Assembly (NCBI GenBank): GCA_030647575.1 | Contig: JAUSJS010000312.1 | Location: 1 to 6,639, forward strand | DNA: 6,639 bases | DNA from: Candidatus Limnocylindrales bacterium | Lineage (GTDB): Bacteria > Chloroflexota > Limnocylindria > Limnocylindrales > CSP1-4 | Direction of reading: 5' to 3' | In this document: one piece after another, positions 1 to 5,849 of the stretch | How positions within the stretch are numbered: the stretch's first letter is position 1 | How the letters are laid out: each line of letters starts with the position of its first letter | The notes under the pieces: model-generated | Databases searched by the model: none | What the model saw: only the letters and a program-made list of their open reading frames with translations | What the model was told of the DNA's origin: nothing | Translations under genes and position numbers: made by a program

Positions 1-109
1 CATCGATCGTGTGGGTCAGCTCCAGCAGCCGGTCGGCGAGCGTGGACTTCCCGTGGTCGATGTGGGCGATGATGCTGAAGTTGCGCAGGCGGTCTTGCGG
101 AATGGTCAC
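1..109 (-). CDS. lepA: Elongation factor 4 (LepA), N-terminal fragment
   Basis: Translating leftwards from a GTG at 109-107 gives 36 residues before the window ends. They contain NFSIIAHIDHGKSTLADR at about residues 10-27, which holds the P-loop (G1) of translational GTPases. The His-Gly-Lys-Ser-Thr-Leu-Ala-Asp form is typical of EF-4/LepA; EF-G usually has AHIDAGKTT and BipA AHVDHGKTT. LepA is a ribosome-bound GTPase implicated in translation under stress and in ribosome biogenesis. The GTG start leaves nine residues before the Asn-Phe-Ser strand, a normal N-terminus length for the family. No Shine-Dalgarno is visible immediately upstream, and a -10-like hexamer sits only 8 nt before the start, so leaderless translation is possible. 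The gene is divergent from rpsT. Identity is firm despite the short fragment; the exact start is less certain because the frame stays open upstream. Confidence 0.9.
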   Translation of the reverse strand, partial: MTIPQDRLRNFSIIAHIDHGKSTLADRLLELTHTID

Positions 110-117
110 GGGGCGGC

Positions 118-123
118 AGTGTA
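118..123 (-). promoter_or_regulatory. Candidate -10 element for lepA
   Basis: On the minus strand the hexamer reads TACACT, four of six matches to TATAAT. It lies 8 nt upstream of the lepA GTG, so transcription would start at or within a few bases of the start codon. No convincing -35 hexamer is visible at 16-18 nt further upstream. The call rests on position and partial match only. Confidence 0.35.
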
Positions 124-149
124 GCCGGGACGAGGCGACCCGACGGGAG

Positions 150-183
150 CTGGGCTGGTCGCACTGACACTGGGCTGGTCGCA
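150..183. repeat. Pair of perfect 14-bp direct repeats
   Basis: CTGGGCTGGTCGCA occurs at 150-163 and again, without mismatch, at 170-183. The 6-bp spacer gives a 20-bp period, about two DNA helical turns, so both copies face nearly the same side of the helix. They lie in the lepA-rpsT divergent spacer, and the second copy covers the place where a -35 element of the proposed rpsT promoter would fall. This arrangement suits a protein-binding site, but a recent small duplication would look the same. No known regulator motif is recognised. Confidence 0.6.
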
Positions 184-195
184 TTCGGGCACCTC

Positions 196-204
196 TGCTA
201 CCAT
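196..204 (+). promoter_or_regulatory. Candidate extended -10 promoter for rpsT
   Basis: TGCTACCAT at 196-204 matches the extended -10 pattern TGnTAnnnT, with TACCAT as the hexamer. Transcription would start near 211 and give a leader of about 66 nt. The -35 region 17 nt upstream (TGGTCG) is a poor match and overlaps the second 14-bp repeat. The gap promoter proposed further right has the related core TGCTAGAAT. Confidence 0.4.
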
Positions 205-217
205 CCGTCTTCGCGTC

Positions 218-267
218 CGGCACCCGTCTCGTGCCGCGTGCTCATCTGAACCACCTTCAACCTGAGG
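218..267 (+). promoter_or_regulatory. rpsT leader: small hairpin and Shine-Dalgarno
   Basis: CGGCAC (218-223) can pair with GTGCCG (231-236) across a 7-nt loop. Further on, TGAGGT contains a GAGG Shine-Dalgarno at 264-267, 9 nt before the GTG at 277, which fixes the rpsT start. The Shine-Dalgarno lies inside a short inverted repeat, AACCT-G-AGGTT (259-269). S20 is known to repress its own translation in Escherichia coli; whether this leader mediates anything similar cannot be told from sequence. Confidence 0.5.
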
Positions 268-276
268 TTTGCCCAC

Positions 277-945
277 GTGGCCAAGACGCCCCGCACCTGG
301 ACGGGCGCTCGCACGCCGTCGGGACTCAAGCGCGTCCGTCAGGCCCAGCGCCGCCACGAGGTCCTCCAGCCTCGGCGCAGCGCCGCCAAGACCTACGTCG
401 CCAAGGCCCTGGCGGCCGCGACGCAACCGGCCGACTCGTCAATCGACCCTGCCGCCGCCTTGGCCGAGGCGCTGAGTGCGCTCGACCGAGCGGCCAAGGC
501 TGGTGCCATCCACCCGAACGCGGCCGCGCGACGCAAGTCGCGCCTCACGATCAAGGTCAACGCCGCCGTCGGTGGCGCCGCCCTCCAGACCGGTGGGCGC
601 GTCGTGAAGACCACCGGCAAGGCAGCGGCGGCAAAGGCCGCCAAGGCGCGGATCGCGGCCGGCAAAGCCGGGAAGGCGAAGGGTGCACAAACGGCGGCTG
701 GCAAGGCTCGGGCCGCGCTGAGCAAGACGGCCCGAGCGGAGGCTGCTGCCGCCAAGGCTGCTGCCGAGTCGGCCGCCGCGGATTCTGAGGCAACGGCGGC
801 CAAGGCGTCGCCTGCCCGGACGACCGCGGCGAAGGCCAAGGCGACGCCCCGAAAGGCCGCGACACCTGCCAAGCCAGCCAAGGCAACCGCAAAGACGGCT
901 TCGAAGACAGCATCAAAGCCGAAGAAGGCCCCGACCAAGGGCTAG
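277..945 (+). CDS. rpsT: 30S ribosomal protein S20 (bS20) with a long Lys/Ala-rich C-terminal tail
   Basis: The protein has 222 residues, against roughly 85-100 for a usual S20. Residues about 14-98 match the family: a basic N-terminal helix (KRVRQAQRRHE, 18-28), a helical middle, then LDRAAKAGAIHPNAAARRKS (69-88), which closely resembles the conserved S20 C-terminal helix that contacts 16S rRNA. Residues about 99-222 form a low-complexity tail of roughly 40% Ala and 18% Lys with few acidic residues, containing AAK, PAK and TASK units like those of histone H1 or of some high-GC bacterial DNA-binding proteins. The tail is in frame without interruption and ends at TAG 943-945. The GTG start is supported by GAGG 9 nt upstream. 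S20 is a primary-binding protein of the small subunit. The tail probably binds RNA or DNA non-specifically (inference). The gene is monocistronic, with a terminator 20 nt after the stop. Confidence 0.9.
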   Translation: MAKTPRTWTGARTPSGLKRVRQAQRRHEVLQPRRSAAKTYVAKALAAATQPADSSIDPAAALAEALSALDRAAKAGAIHPNAAARRKSRLTIKVNAAVGGAALQTGGRVVKTTGKAAAAKAAKARIAAGKAGKAKGAQTAAGKARAALSKTARAEAAAAKAAAESAAADSEATAAKASPARTTAAKAKATPRKAATPAKPAKATAKTASKTASKPKKAPTKG

Positions 946-965
946 ATTCGCCCGAGTTAGATCCA

Positions 966-1000
966 CGAACGCCCCGGGAACCCGGGGCGTTCGGCTTCCT
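966..1000 (+). terminator. Intrinsic terminator after rpsT
   Basis: CGAACGCCCCGGG (966-978) and CCCGGGGCGTTCG (981-993) form a perfect 13-bp inverted repeat around AA. On the plus strand it is followed by GCTTCCT, only a modest T-rich run. The very stable GC stem directly after rpsT makes termination likely. Being symmetrical and placed between convergent genes, it could also stop leftward transcripts. Confidence 0.75.
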
Positions 1001-1038
1001 GGGACATGCGCATGGACAGTCATCCGACCATCCGGCCG

Positions 1039-1201
1039 CGCCGTCCGACGGCGAACTCGCCATACGACCTTCCGGGTGGCACTACGAAGCTCTGGCCCCA
1101 GCAAACGGGCAGGATCTGACCCTGACGCCATCCCGAGTGGAATTCGGGCCGAATCCGGGCTCCAGCCACCCCTAAAGCCACCCCGCATGGCGTATGGGTG
1201 G
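1039..1201. repeat. Convergent spacer with several short repeats, no gene
   Basis: Between the rpsT terminator and the stop of the leftward operon I see no credible coding sequence. There are small palindromic elements: CGCCGTC/GACGGCG (1039-1053), ATTCGG/CCGAAT (1142-1154), and CCACCC (1178-1183) facing GGGTGG (1196-1201). AGCCACCCC is directly repeated at 1164-1172 and 1176-1184. On the minus strand the last inverted repeat forms a 6-bp stem followed by CTTTA, about 18 nt after the membrane-protein stop, and could be a weak terminator of the glycolytic operon. Confidence 0.4.
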
Positions 1202-1218
1202 ATTTCGTCCGTCACGGG

Positions 1219-1785
1219 CTACCGGGCCGCGGCGACCGTCCCGGGCGCCGCTGGCTTCGGGCGGAAGACGCCATAGAGGCCCGCGCCGGCCAACCCGCCG
1301 AGCCCCGTGAGCGCCGCGACTGTTCCCGCGCTCCCGAGCTGCTCGCCCCAGTACAACTCGGTGAACGAGGCCGCGTCGCTCACCCCGGCGGCCACCAGGT
1401 CCGGTCCGCGACCGGCATCCAGATAGCGTTCGTAGACACAGCTGGCGCCGACTGCGCAGCTCAGCTGCCCACCCTGTCCAGGATCGCGATAGCCGTTGTC
1501 GGCGTAGAAGAAGAGCGCCTTGGCGGCGAGCAGGAGTGCCGCGGCGGTCAATCCGGTCACCGCACCGGCGAACAGTCCATTGACCAGGATCCGGCCCCAT
1601 GGTCCAGCACGCCGGTCCGAGCGTTGGTTGGCGTAGTAGCCGATCAACAGCCCGGATGGCAGGGCGAGAATCCAGATGACCCACTCGATCGGGATGATCA
1701 GCAGGAAGCTGACCACGATGGTGACCGCCATGCCGATCCCGACATAGGCGGCGGTGATCGCGCCGCGATCGACCAGCCGGCTCAC
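1219..1785 (-). CDS. Small membrane protein of unknown function, coupled to enolase
   Basis: This 188-residue protein is not one I recognise. Its hydrophobicity suggests four transmembrane helices: about 10-31, 35-52, 66-93 and 152-174. Arginines at 3, 7, 55, 58, 59 and 65 and RPK at 175-177 put the termini and the middle loop inside by the positive-inside rule. The loop of about 57 residues between helices 3 and 4 would then be outside; it holds Cys110 and Cys116, which could form a disulfide. The last two thirds are rich in Gly and Ala. There is no signal-peptide cleavage site or catalytic motif that I can see. The GTG start (1785-1783) overlaps the enolase stop as GTGA, so translation is probably coupled. 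Stop is TAG at 1221-1219. Linkage to glycolysis is positional only; it may simply be a passenger gene at the operon end. Confidence is high that it is a real gene, low on role. Confidence 0.75.
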   Translation of the reverse strand: MSRLVDRGAITAAYVGIGMAVTIVVSFLLIIPIEWVIWILALPSGLLIGYYANQRSDRRAGPWGRILVNGLFAGAVTGLTAAALLLAAKALFFYADNGYRDPGQGGQLSCAVGASCVYERYLDAGRGPDLVAAGVSDAASFTELYWGEQLGSAGTVAALTGLGGLAGAGLYGVFRPKPAAPGTVAAAR

Positions 1786-3085
1786 GACCCCGCCAGCGCG
1801 GACCGACCGGGATACCGGGCGGCGTCGCCCAATTCGCCCTCGATGCGCAGCAGCCGGTTGTACTTGGCAACTCGCTCGGAGCGCGACGGCGCGCCGGTCT
1901 TGATCTGCCCCGTGCCCATCGCCACGACGAAGTCGGCGATCGTCGTGTCCTCGGTCTCGCCTGAGCGATGGCTGACCATCGCGGTCCAGCCGGCGCTCCG
2001 GGCCAGCGCGATCGCGTCGATCGTCTCGGACAGCGTGCCGATCTGGTTGAGCTTGATCAGGACGGAGTTCATCGCGTCCTCGGCGATCCCGCGCGCGATG
2101 AACGCGGGGTTGGTGACCAGGATGTCGTCGCCCACCAGCTGGACCTTCGAGCCGAGGCGAGCCTTGAGCTCGCGCCAGCCGGCCCAGTCCTCCTCACCGA
2201 GGCCGTCCTCGAGCGAGACGATCGGGTAGGCGCCGATCCAGCGCTCCCACAGGTCGATGAGCTCCCCCGAATCCAGCGTCCGGTCTTCGCGCGCCAGGTG
2301 GTACTGGCCGGTAACTCCCTCGACGCCGGTTCCCTCCACGAGGATGGAGCTGGTGGCCGGGTCGAGGGCGAGCGCCACGTCCTCGCCGGGGCGATAGCCG
2401 GCGCGCTCGATCGCGCGCAGGATCACCTCGACGGCGCCCTCGTTGGTCGGCAGGCTCGGCGCAAACCCGCCCTCGTCGCCCTGGCCGGTGGCGTGGCCTC
2501 CTTCGTGCAGGATCGCACGGAGCGCGGCGAATACCTCGGCCCCGGCACGAACCGCTTCTGCGAAGGTGTCGGCGCCCACCGGCGCGACCATGAATTCCTG
2601 GAAATCGGTCGAGTTGGAGGCGTGTCTGCCGCCGTTGAGGATGTTGAAGAACGGGACGGGCAGGGTCCGCGCCCCGACTCCACCGAGGTACCGGTAGAGC
2701 GGCAGGTCGTAGGAGGCCGAGGCCGCATGGGCGCACGCGAGCGAGACGCCGAGAATCGCGTTCGCGCCGAGAACGCGCTTGTTCGGCGTCCCGTCGAGCT
2801 CGCAGAGCAGGGCGTCAATTCCGGCCTGGTCGGTCGCATCGAGCCCGTAGAGCGCCGGGGCGATCGTGTCGGTCACGTTGGCGACGGCCTTGCGTACGCC
2901 CATGCCACCGAATCTGCCCTTGTCGCCGTCGCGCAGCTCGACCGCTTCGTTGATTCCGGTCGATGCACCTGACGGCACGGCCGCGCGGCCGACCGAGCCG
3001 TCGGCGAGGACGATGTCGACTTCGACCGTCGGGTTGCCCCGCGAGTCGAGGATTTCGCGCGCGTCGACGATCTCGATGCCGGTGC

Positions 3086-3089
<4 letters not shown>
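1782..3089 (-). CDS. eno: Enolase (phosphopyruvate hydratase)
   Basis: The 435-residue product has the full enolase length and converts 2-phosphoglycerate to phosphoenolpyruvate in the cytoplasm. The N-terminal domain carries AREILDSRGNPTVEVD (10-25) and the flexible active-site loop PSGASTG (39-45). In the barrel the expected functional residues are all present: Glu165 in FQEFM, catalytic Glu206 in GDEGGFAP, the magnesium ligands Asp243, Glu294 (SLEDGL) and Asp321 (VGDDIL), catalytic Lys346 in IKLNQIGT, His374 in SHRSGETED and Lys397 in QIKTGAPSRSER. The ATG overlaps the pgk stop as ATGA (3089-3086), and the stop overlaps the next gene as GTGA, so it is translated within a coupled operon. 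IKLNQIG has Leu where Pro is often found, a tolerated position. Enolase is also a degradosome partner in some bacteria; nothing here bears on that. Confidence 0.98.
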
Positions 3090-4297
<1,208 letters not shown>

Positions 4298-4303
4298 GGC
4301 CGG

Positions 4304-5323
4304 TCAGACCGCAACAGGCAGGCGCGCCGCGACGTAGGCGATCAGATCGGCGACCCGGCAGCTGTAGCCCCACTCGTTGTCGTACCAGGCGATCACCTTG
4401 ACCATCGTGTCGCCCAGGACCATGGTCGACTCGGCGTCGATGATCGAGCTGCGGCTGTCGCCCTTGAAGTCCATCGACACGAGCGGTTCGTCCGAGACGC
4501 CCAGAATCCCCTTGAGCGGACCGGCCGCGGCGGCCCGGAAGGCATCGTTCAGCGCTTCCTTCGACGTCGGCCGGCTGACCGTGGCGGTGAAGTCGACGAC
4601 GCTGACGGTCGGGGTGGGAACCCGCAGGCTGAACCCGTCGAACTTGCCCTTCAGGTCAGGGATGACCAGGGCAAGGGCCTTGGCCGCGCCGGTCGTGGTC
4701 GGGATGATGTTCTGCCCGGCCGAGCGGGCGCGGCGCGGGTCCTGGTGGGCGACGTCGAGGATGCGCTGGTCGTTGGTATAGCTGTGGATCGTGTTCATCA
4801 GCCCGCGCTCGATGGTGAGCAGGTCGTGGACCACCTTGGCGGCCGGAGCGAGACAGTTCGTCGTGCAACTCGCGTTGCTGATGATGTGGTGGACCGCCGG
4901 GTCGTAGCGCTGCTCGTTGACGCCGAGGACGATCGTGATGTCCTCGTTCTTGGCCGGGGCGCTGATGATCACCTTCCTGGCGCCGGCGTCGAGGTGGGCC
5001 CTGGCCTTGGTCGCGTCCGTGAAGATGCCGGTGCTCTCGAGGACGATGTCGACGCCCAGATCGCCCCACGGCAGGGCCGCCGGATCCTTCTCGGCCAGGA
5101 TCCTGATCTCGCGGCCGTCGATGATGATCGAGCTGTCGCCCGCTCGCACGTCACCCGGGTAGGTCCCGTAGGTCGAGTCGCGCTTGAACAGCAGGGCGTT
5201 CATCTCGGCGTCGACCAGGTCGTTGACCGCCACCACCTCGATGTCCGGAGCGCGCTCGATGAGCGCCTTGAGTGACTGGCGACCGATCCGGCCGAAGCCG
5301 TTGATGCCGACGCGGGTGGTCAT
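4304..5323 (-). CDS. gap: Glyceraldehyde-3-phosphate dehydrogenase, type I
   Basis: From ATG 5323-5321 the protein has 339 residues, normal for the family. It oxidises glyceraldehyde-3-phosphate with phosphate to 1,3-bisphosphoglycerate. The Rossmann fold starts with VGINGFGRIGR (5-15); Asp35 in VAVNDL is the residue that favours NAD over NADP. The catalytic Cys153 lies in SNASCTTNC (149-157) and His180 in HSYTNDQR (180-187). TTTGAAK (209-215) and the C-terminal WYDNEWGYS are also typical. At the second cofactor-specificity site, where NAD enzymes of the Bacillus type have Leu-Pro, this protein has Val191-Ala192, and the following motif is HQDPRRAR instead of the common HKDLRRAR. The frame stays open for 58 codons upstream, but AGGAGGT 8 nt before 5323 and the family N-terminus settle the start. 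First gene of the gap-pgk-eno operon. Confidence 0.97.
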   Translation of the reverse strand: MTTRVGINGFGRIGRQSLKALIERAPDIEVVAVNDLVDAEMNALLFKRDSTYGTYPGDVRAGDSSIIIDGREIRILAEKDPAALPWGDLGVDIVLESTGIFTDATKARAHLDAGARKVIISAPAKNEDITIVLGVNEQRYDPAVHHIISNASCTTNCLAPAAKVVHDLLTIERGLMNTIHSYTNDQRILDVAHQDPRRARSAGQNIIPTTTGAAKALALVIPDLKGKFDGFSLRVPTPTVSVVDFTATVSRPTSKEALNDAFRAAAAGPLKGILGVSDEPLVSMDFKGDSRSSIIDAESTMVLGDTMVKVIAWYDNEWGYSCRVADLIAYVAARLPVAV

Positions 5324-5331
5324 GGTTCGAG

Positions 5332-5338
5332 ACCTCCT
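5332..5338 (-). promoter_or_regulatory. Strong Shine-Dalgarno of gap
   Basis: The minus strand reads AGGAGGT, a near-perfect anti-16S match, 8 nt before the ATG at 5323. It decides the gap start against an in-frame extension reaching back to 5497. It is also the only strong Shine-Dalgarno in the four-gene operon, which fits initiation at gap and coupling downstream. Confidence 0.9.
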
Positions 5339-5421
5339 GGGGCTGGCTGGTCGCCGGGCTTGTGGGGCCGGACGCAGGATGGGACCGGAATGACCTGCTC
5401 GGAACACGAACCCCGTCTCGA

Positions 5422-5495
5422 CCAGCTGGCCGCTGGGGTCCGAGCCCGGATCGCGCACGAGGACCAGTCGTGGTGACTGGCGGGACCCTCGGGTC
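5422..5495 (-). promoter_or_regulatory. Structured leader upstream of gap
   Basis: If transcription begins near 5511 the gap leader is about 190 nt long. It contains a perfect hairpin CCAGTC/GACTGG with a 5-nt loop (5464-5480), a short GACCC/GGGTC inverted repeat just upstream (5484-5495) and the palindrome CCAGCTGG (5422-5429). No known riboswitch or T-box core is recognised, and there is no terminator with a U-run before gap. The structure may be incidental in such GC-rich DNA. Confidence 0.3.
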
Positions 5496-5517
5496 ACGAT
5501 CGCGGGGAGGCGCGGTC

Positions 5518-5526
5518 ATTCTAGCA
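5518..5526 (-). promoter_or_regulatory. Candidate extended -10 promoter for the gap operon
   Basis: The minus strand reads TGCTAGAAT, matching the extended -10 pattern TGnTATAAT at eight of nine positions counting the free base. Start of transcription would be near 5511. A TTGACC sits only 6 nt upstream of TAGAAT, too close to act as its -35; no good -35 exists at 17 nt, as is common for extended -10 promoters. Confidence 0.45.
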
Positions 5527-5587
5527 AAGGGTCAACCGCGGCCCCCGAGCAACATGGCCCGCAGATCCGGGTCATCCGGCCTGGCAT

Positions 5588-5620
5588 GCAAGGACCCCCG
5601 CCGTCGGCGGGGGTCCTTGC
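5588..5620 (-). terminator. Hairpin terminator after the DUF5679 gene
   Basis: Bases 5588-5603 and 5605-5620 are a perfect 16-bp inverted repeat around a single T, so the real loop would be 3-5 nt. The stem has a GACCCCCGCC core flanked by AAGG/CCTT. It begins 19 nt after the stop of the leftward DUF5679 gene and lies about 60 nt before the gap promoter, the expected place for a terminator. Neither strand shows a clear T-run after it, so Rho-independent action is probable rather than certain. Confidence 0.6.
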
Positions 5621-5639
5621 CTCAGTGGCGATCCTCGGA

Positions 5640-5780
5640 TCAGCCGCCGATGCGGAACACCTTTCCTCGACAGATCGGACAGGTCCCCTGGATCGCCGGC
5701 TTCCCGTTCTTCATCGTGATGTTCTGCGCGTTCTGGATCTCGACCTTCTGCTTATCCTTCACGCAATACGCCTGGGACAT
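5640..5780 (-). CDS. DUF5679-like zinc-ribbon mini-protein, 46 aa
   Basis: From ATG 5780-5778 the product has 46 residues. AYCVKDKQKVEI (4-15), TMKNGKPAIQGTC (22-34) and CPICRGKVFRIG (34-45) match what I recall of the DUF5679 family, short proteins of unknown function with two Cys-x-x-Cys knuckles expected to bind zinc. Here the second knuckle is intact (Cys34, Cys37), but the first reads Cys6-Val-Lys-Asp9, so one ligand cysteine is replaced by Asp. The start is fixed by GAGGAGGAG (5785-5793), whose AGGAGG lies 6 nt from the ATG; an open extension back to 5831 lacks this support. The gene follows uridine phosphorylase by 69 nt on the same strand and is probably co-transcribed with it. Role unknown; nucleic-acid or ribosome binding is a guess. 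Confidence 0.8.
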   Translation of the reverse strand: MSQAYCVKDKQKVEIQNAQNITMKNGKPAIQGTCPICRGKVFRIGG

Positions 5781-5810
5781 GCGGCTCCTCCTCGATCTTC
5801 GTGACGCGTC

Positions 5811-5829
5811 GCGGGAACCCACGTCCCGC
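5811..5829 (-). other. Short hairpin between udp and the DUF5679 gene
   Basis: GCGGGA (5811-5816) and TCCCGC (5824-5829) can pair across a 7-nt loop. It sits about 20 nt after the uridine phosphorylase stop and ahead of the DUF5679 Shine-Dalgarno. There is no T-run, so it could be a weak attenuator, an mRNA-stability element or chance. Confidence 0.25.
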
Positions 5830-5849
5830 ATCCGCTCAGCGGTGCCCGA

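Noticed and set aside
393..938. Ala/Val/Phe-rich open frame opposite the S20 tail, resembling a membrane protein
   Set aside because: The complement of Ala/Lys codons reads as Ala, Val, Leu and Phe, so hydrophobic sequence arises automatically. The plus-strand S20 frame has a Shine-Dalgarno and a family match.
1039..1201. Short repeats in the convergent spacer as a CRISPR or attachment site
   Set aside because: The repeats are 6-9 bp, not regularly spaced, and there are no cas, integrase or tRNA sequences nearby.
913..1215. A 100-codon minus-strand open frame in the convergent spacer
   Set aside because: It crosses the rpsT terminator hairpin and the rpsT 3' end, has no recognisable motif and no convincing ribosome site.
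1968..2972. A 334-codon open frame opposite eno
   Set aside because: It is antisense to enolase, has no domain resemblance and low-complexity composition; same GC-driven artefact.
5324..5497. N-terminal extension of gap by 58 residues
   Set aside because: The extension has no family match, whereas the ATG at 5323 has AGGAGGT at ideal spacing and begins exactly at the Rossmann strand.
5484..5526. Possible T-box or riboswitch core in the gap leader
   Set aside because: I looked for a TGGnACCGCG-type T-box sequence and a leader terminator with a U-run; only a loose ACCGCG-like match is present, with no antiterminator partner.
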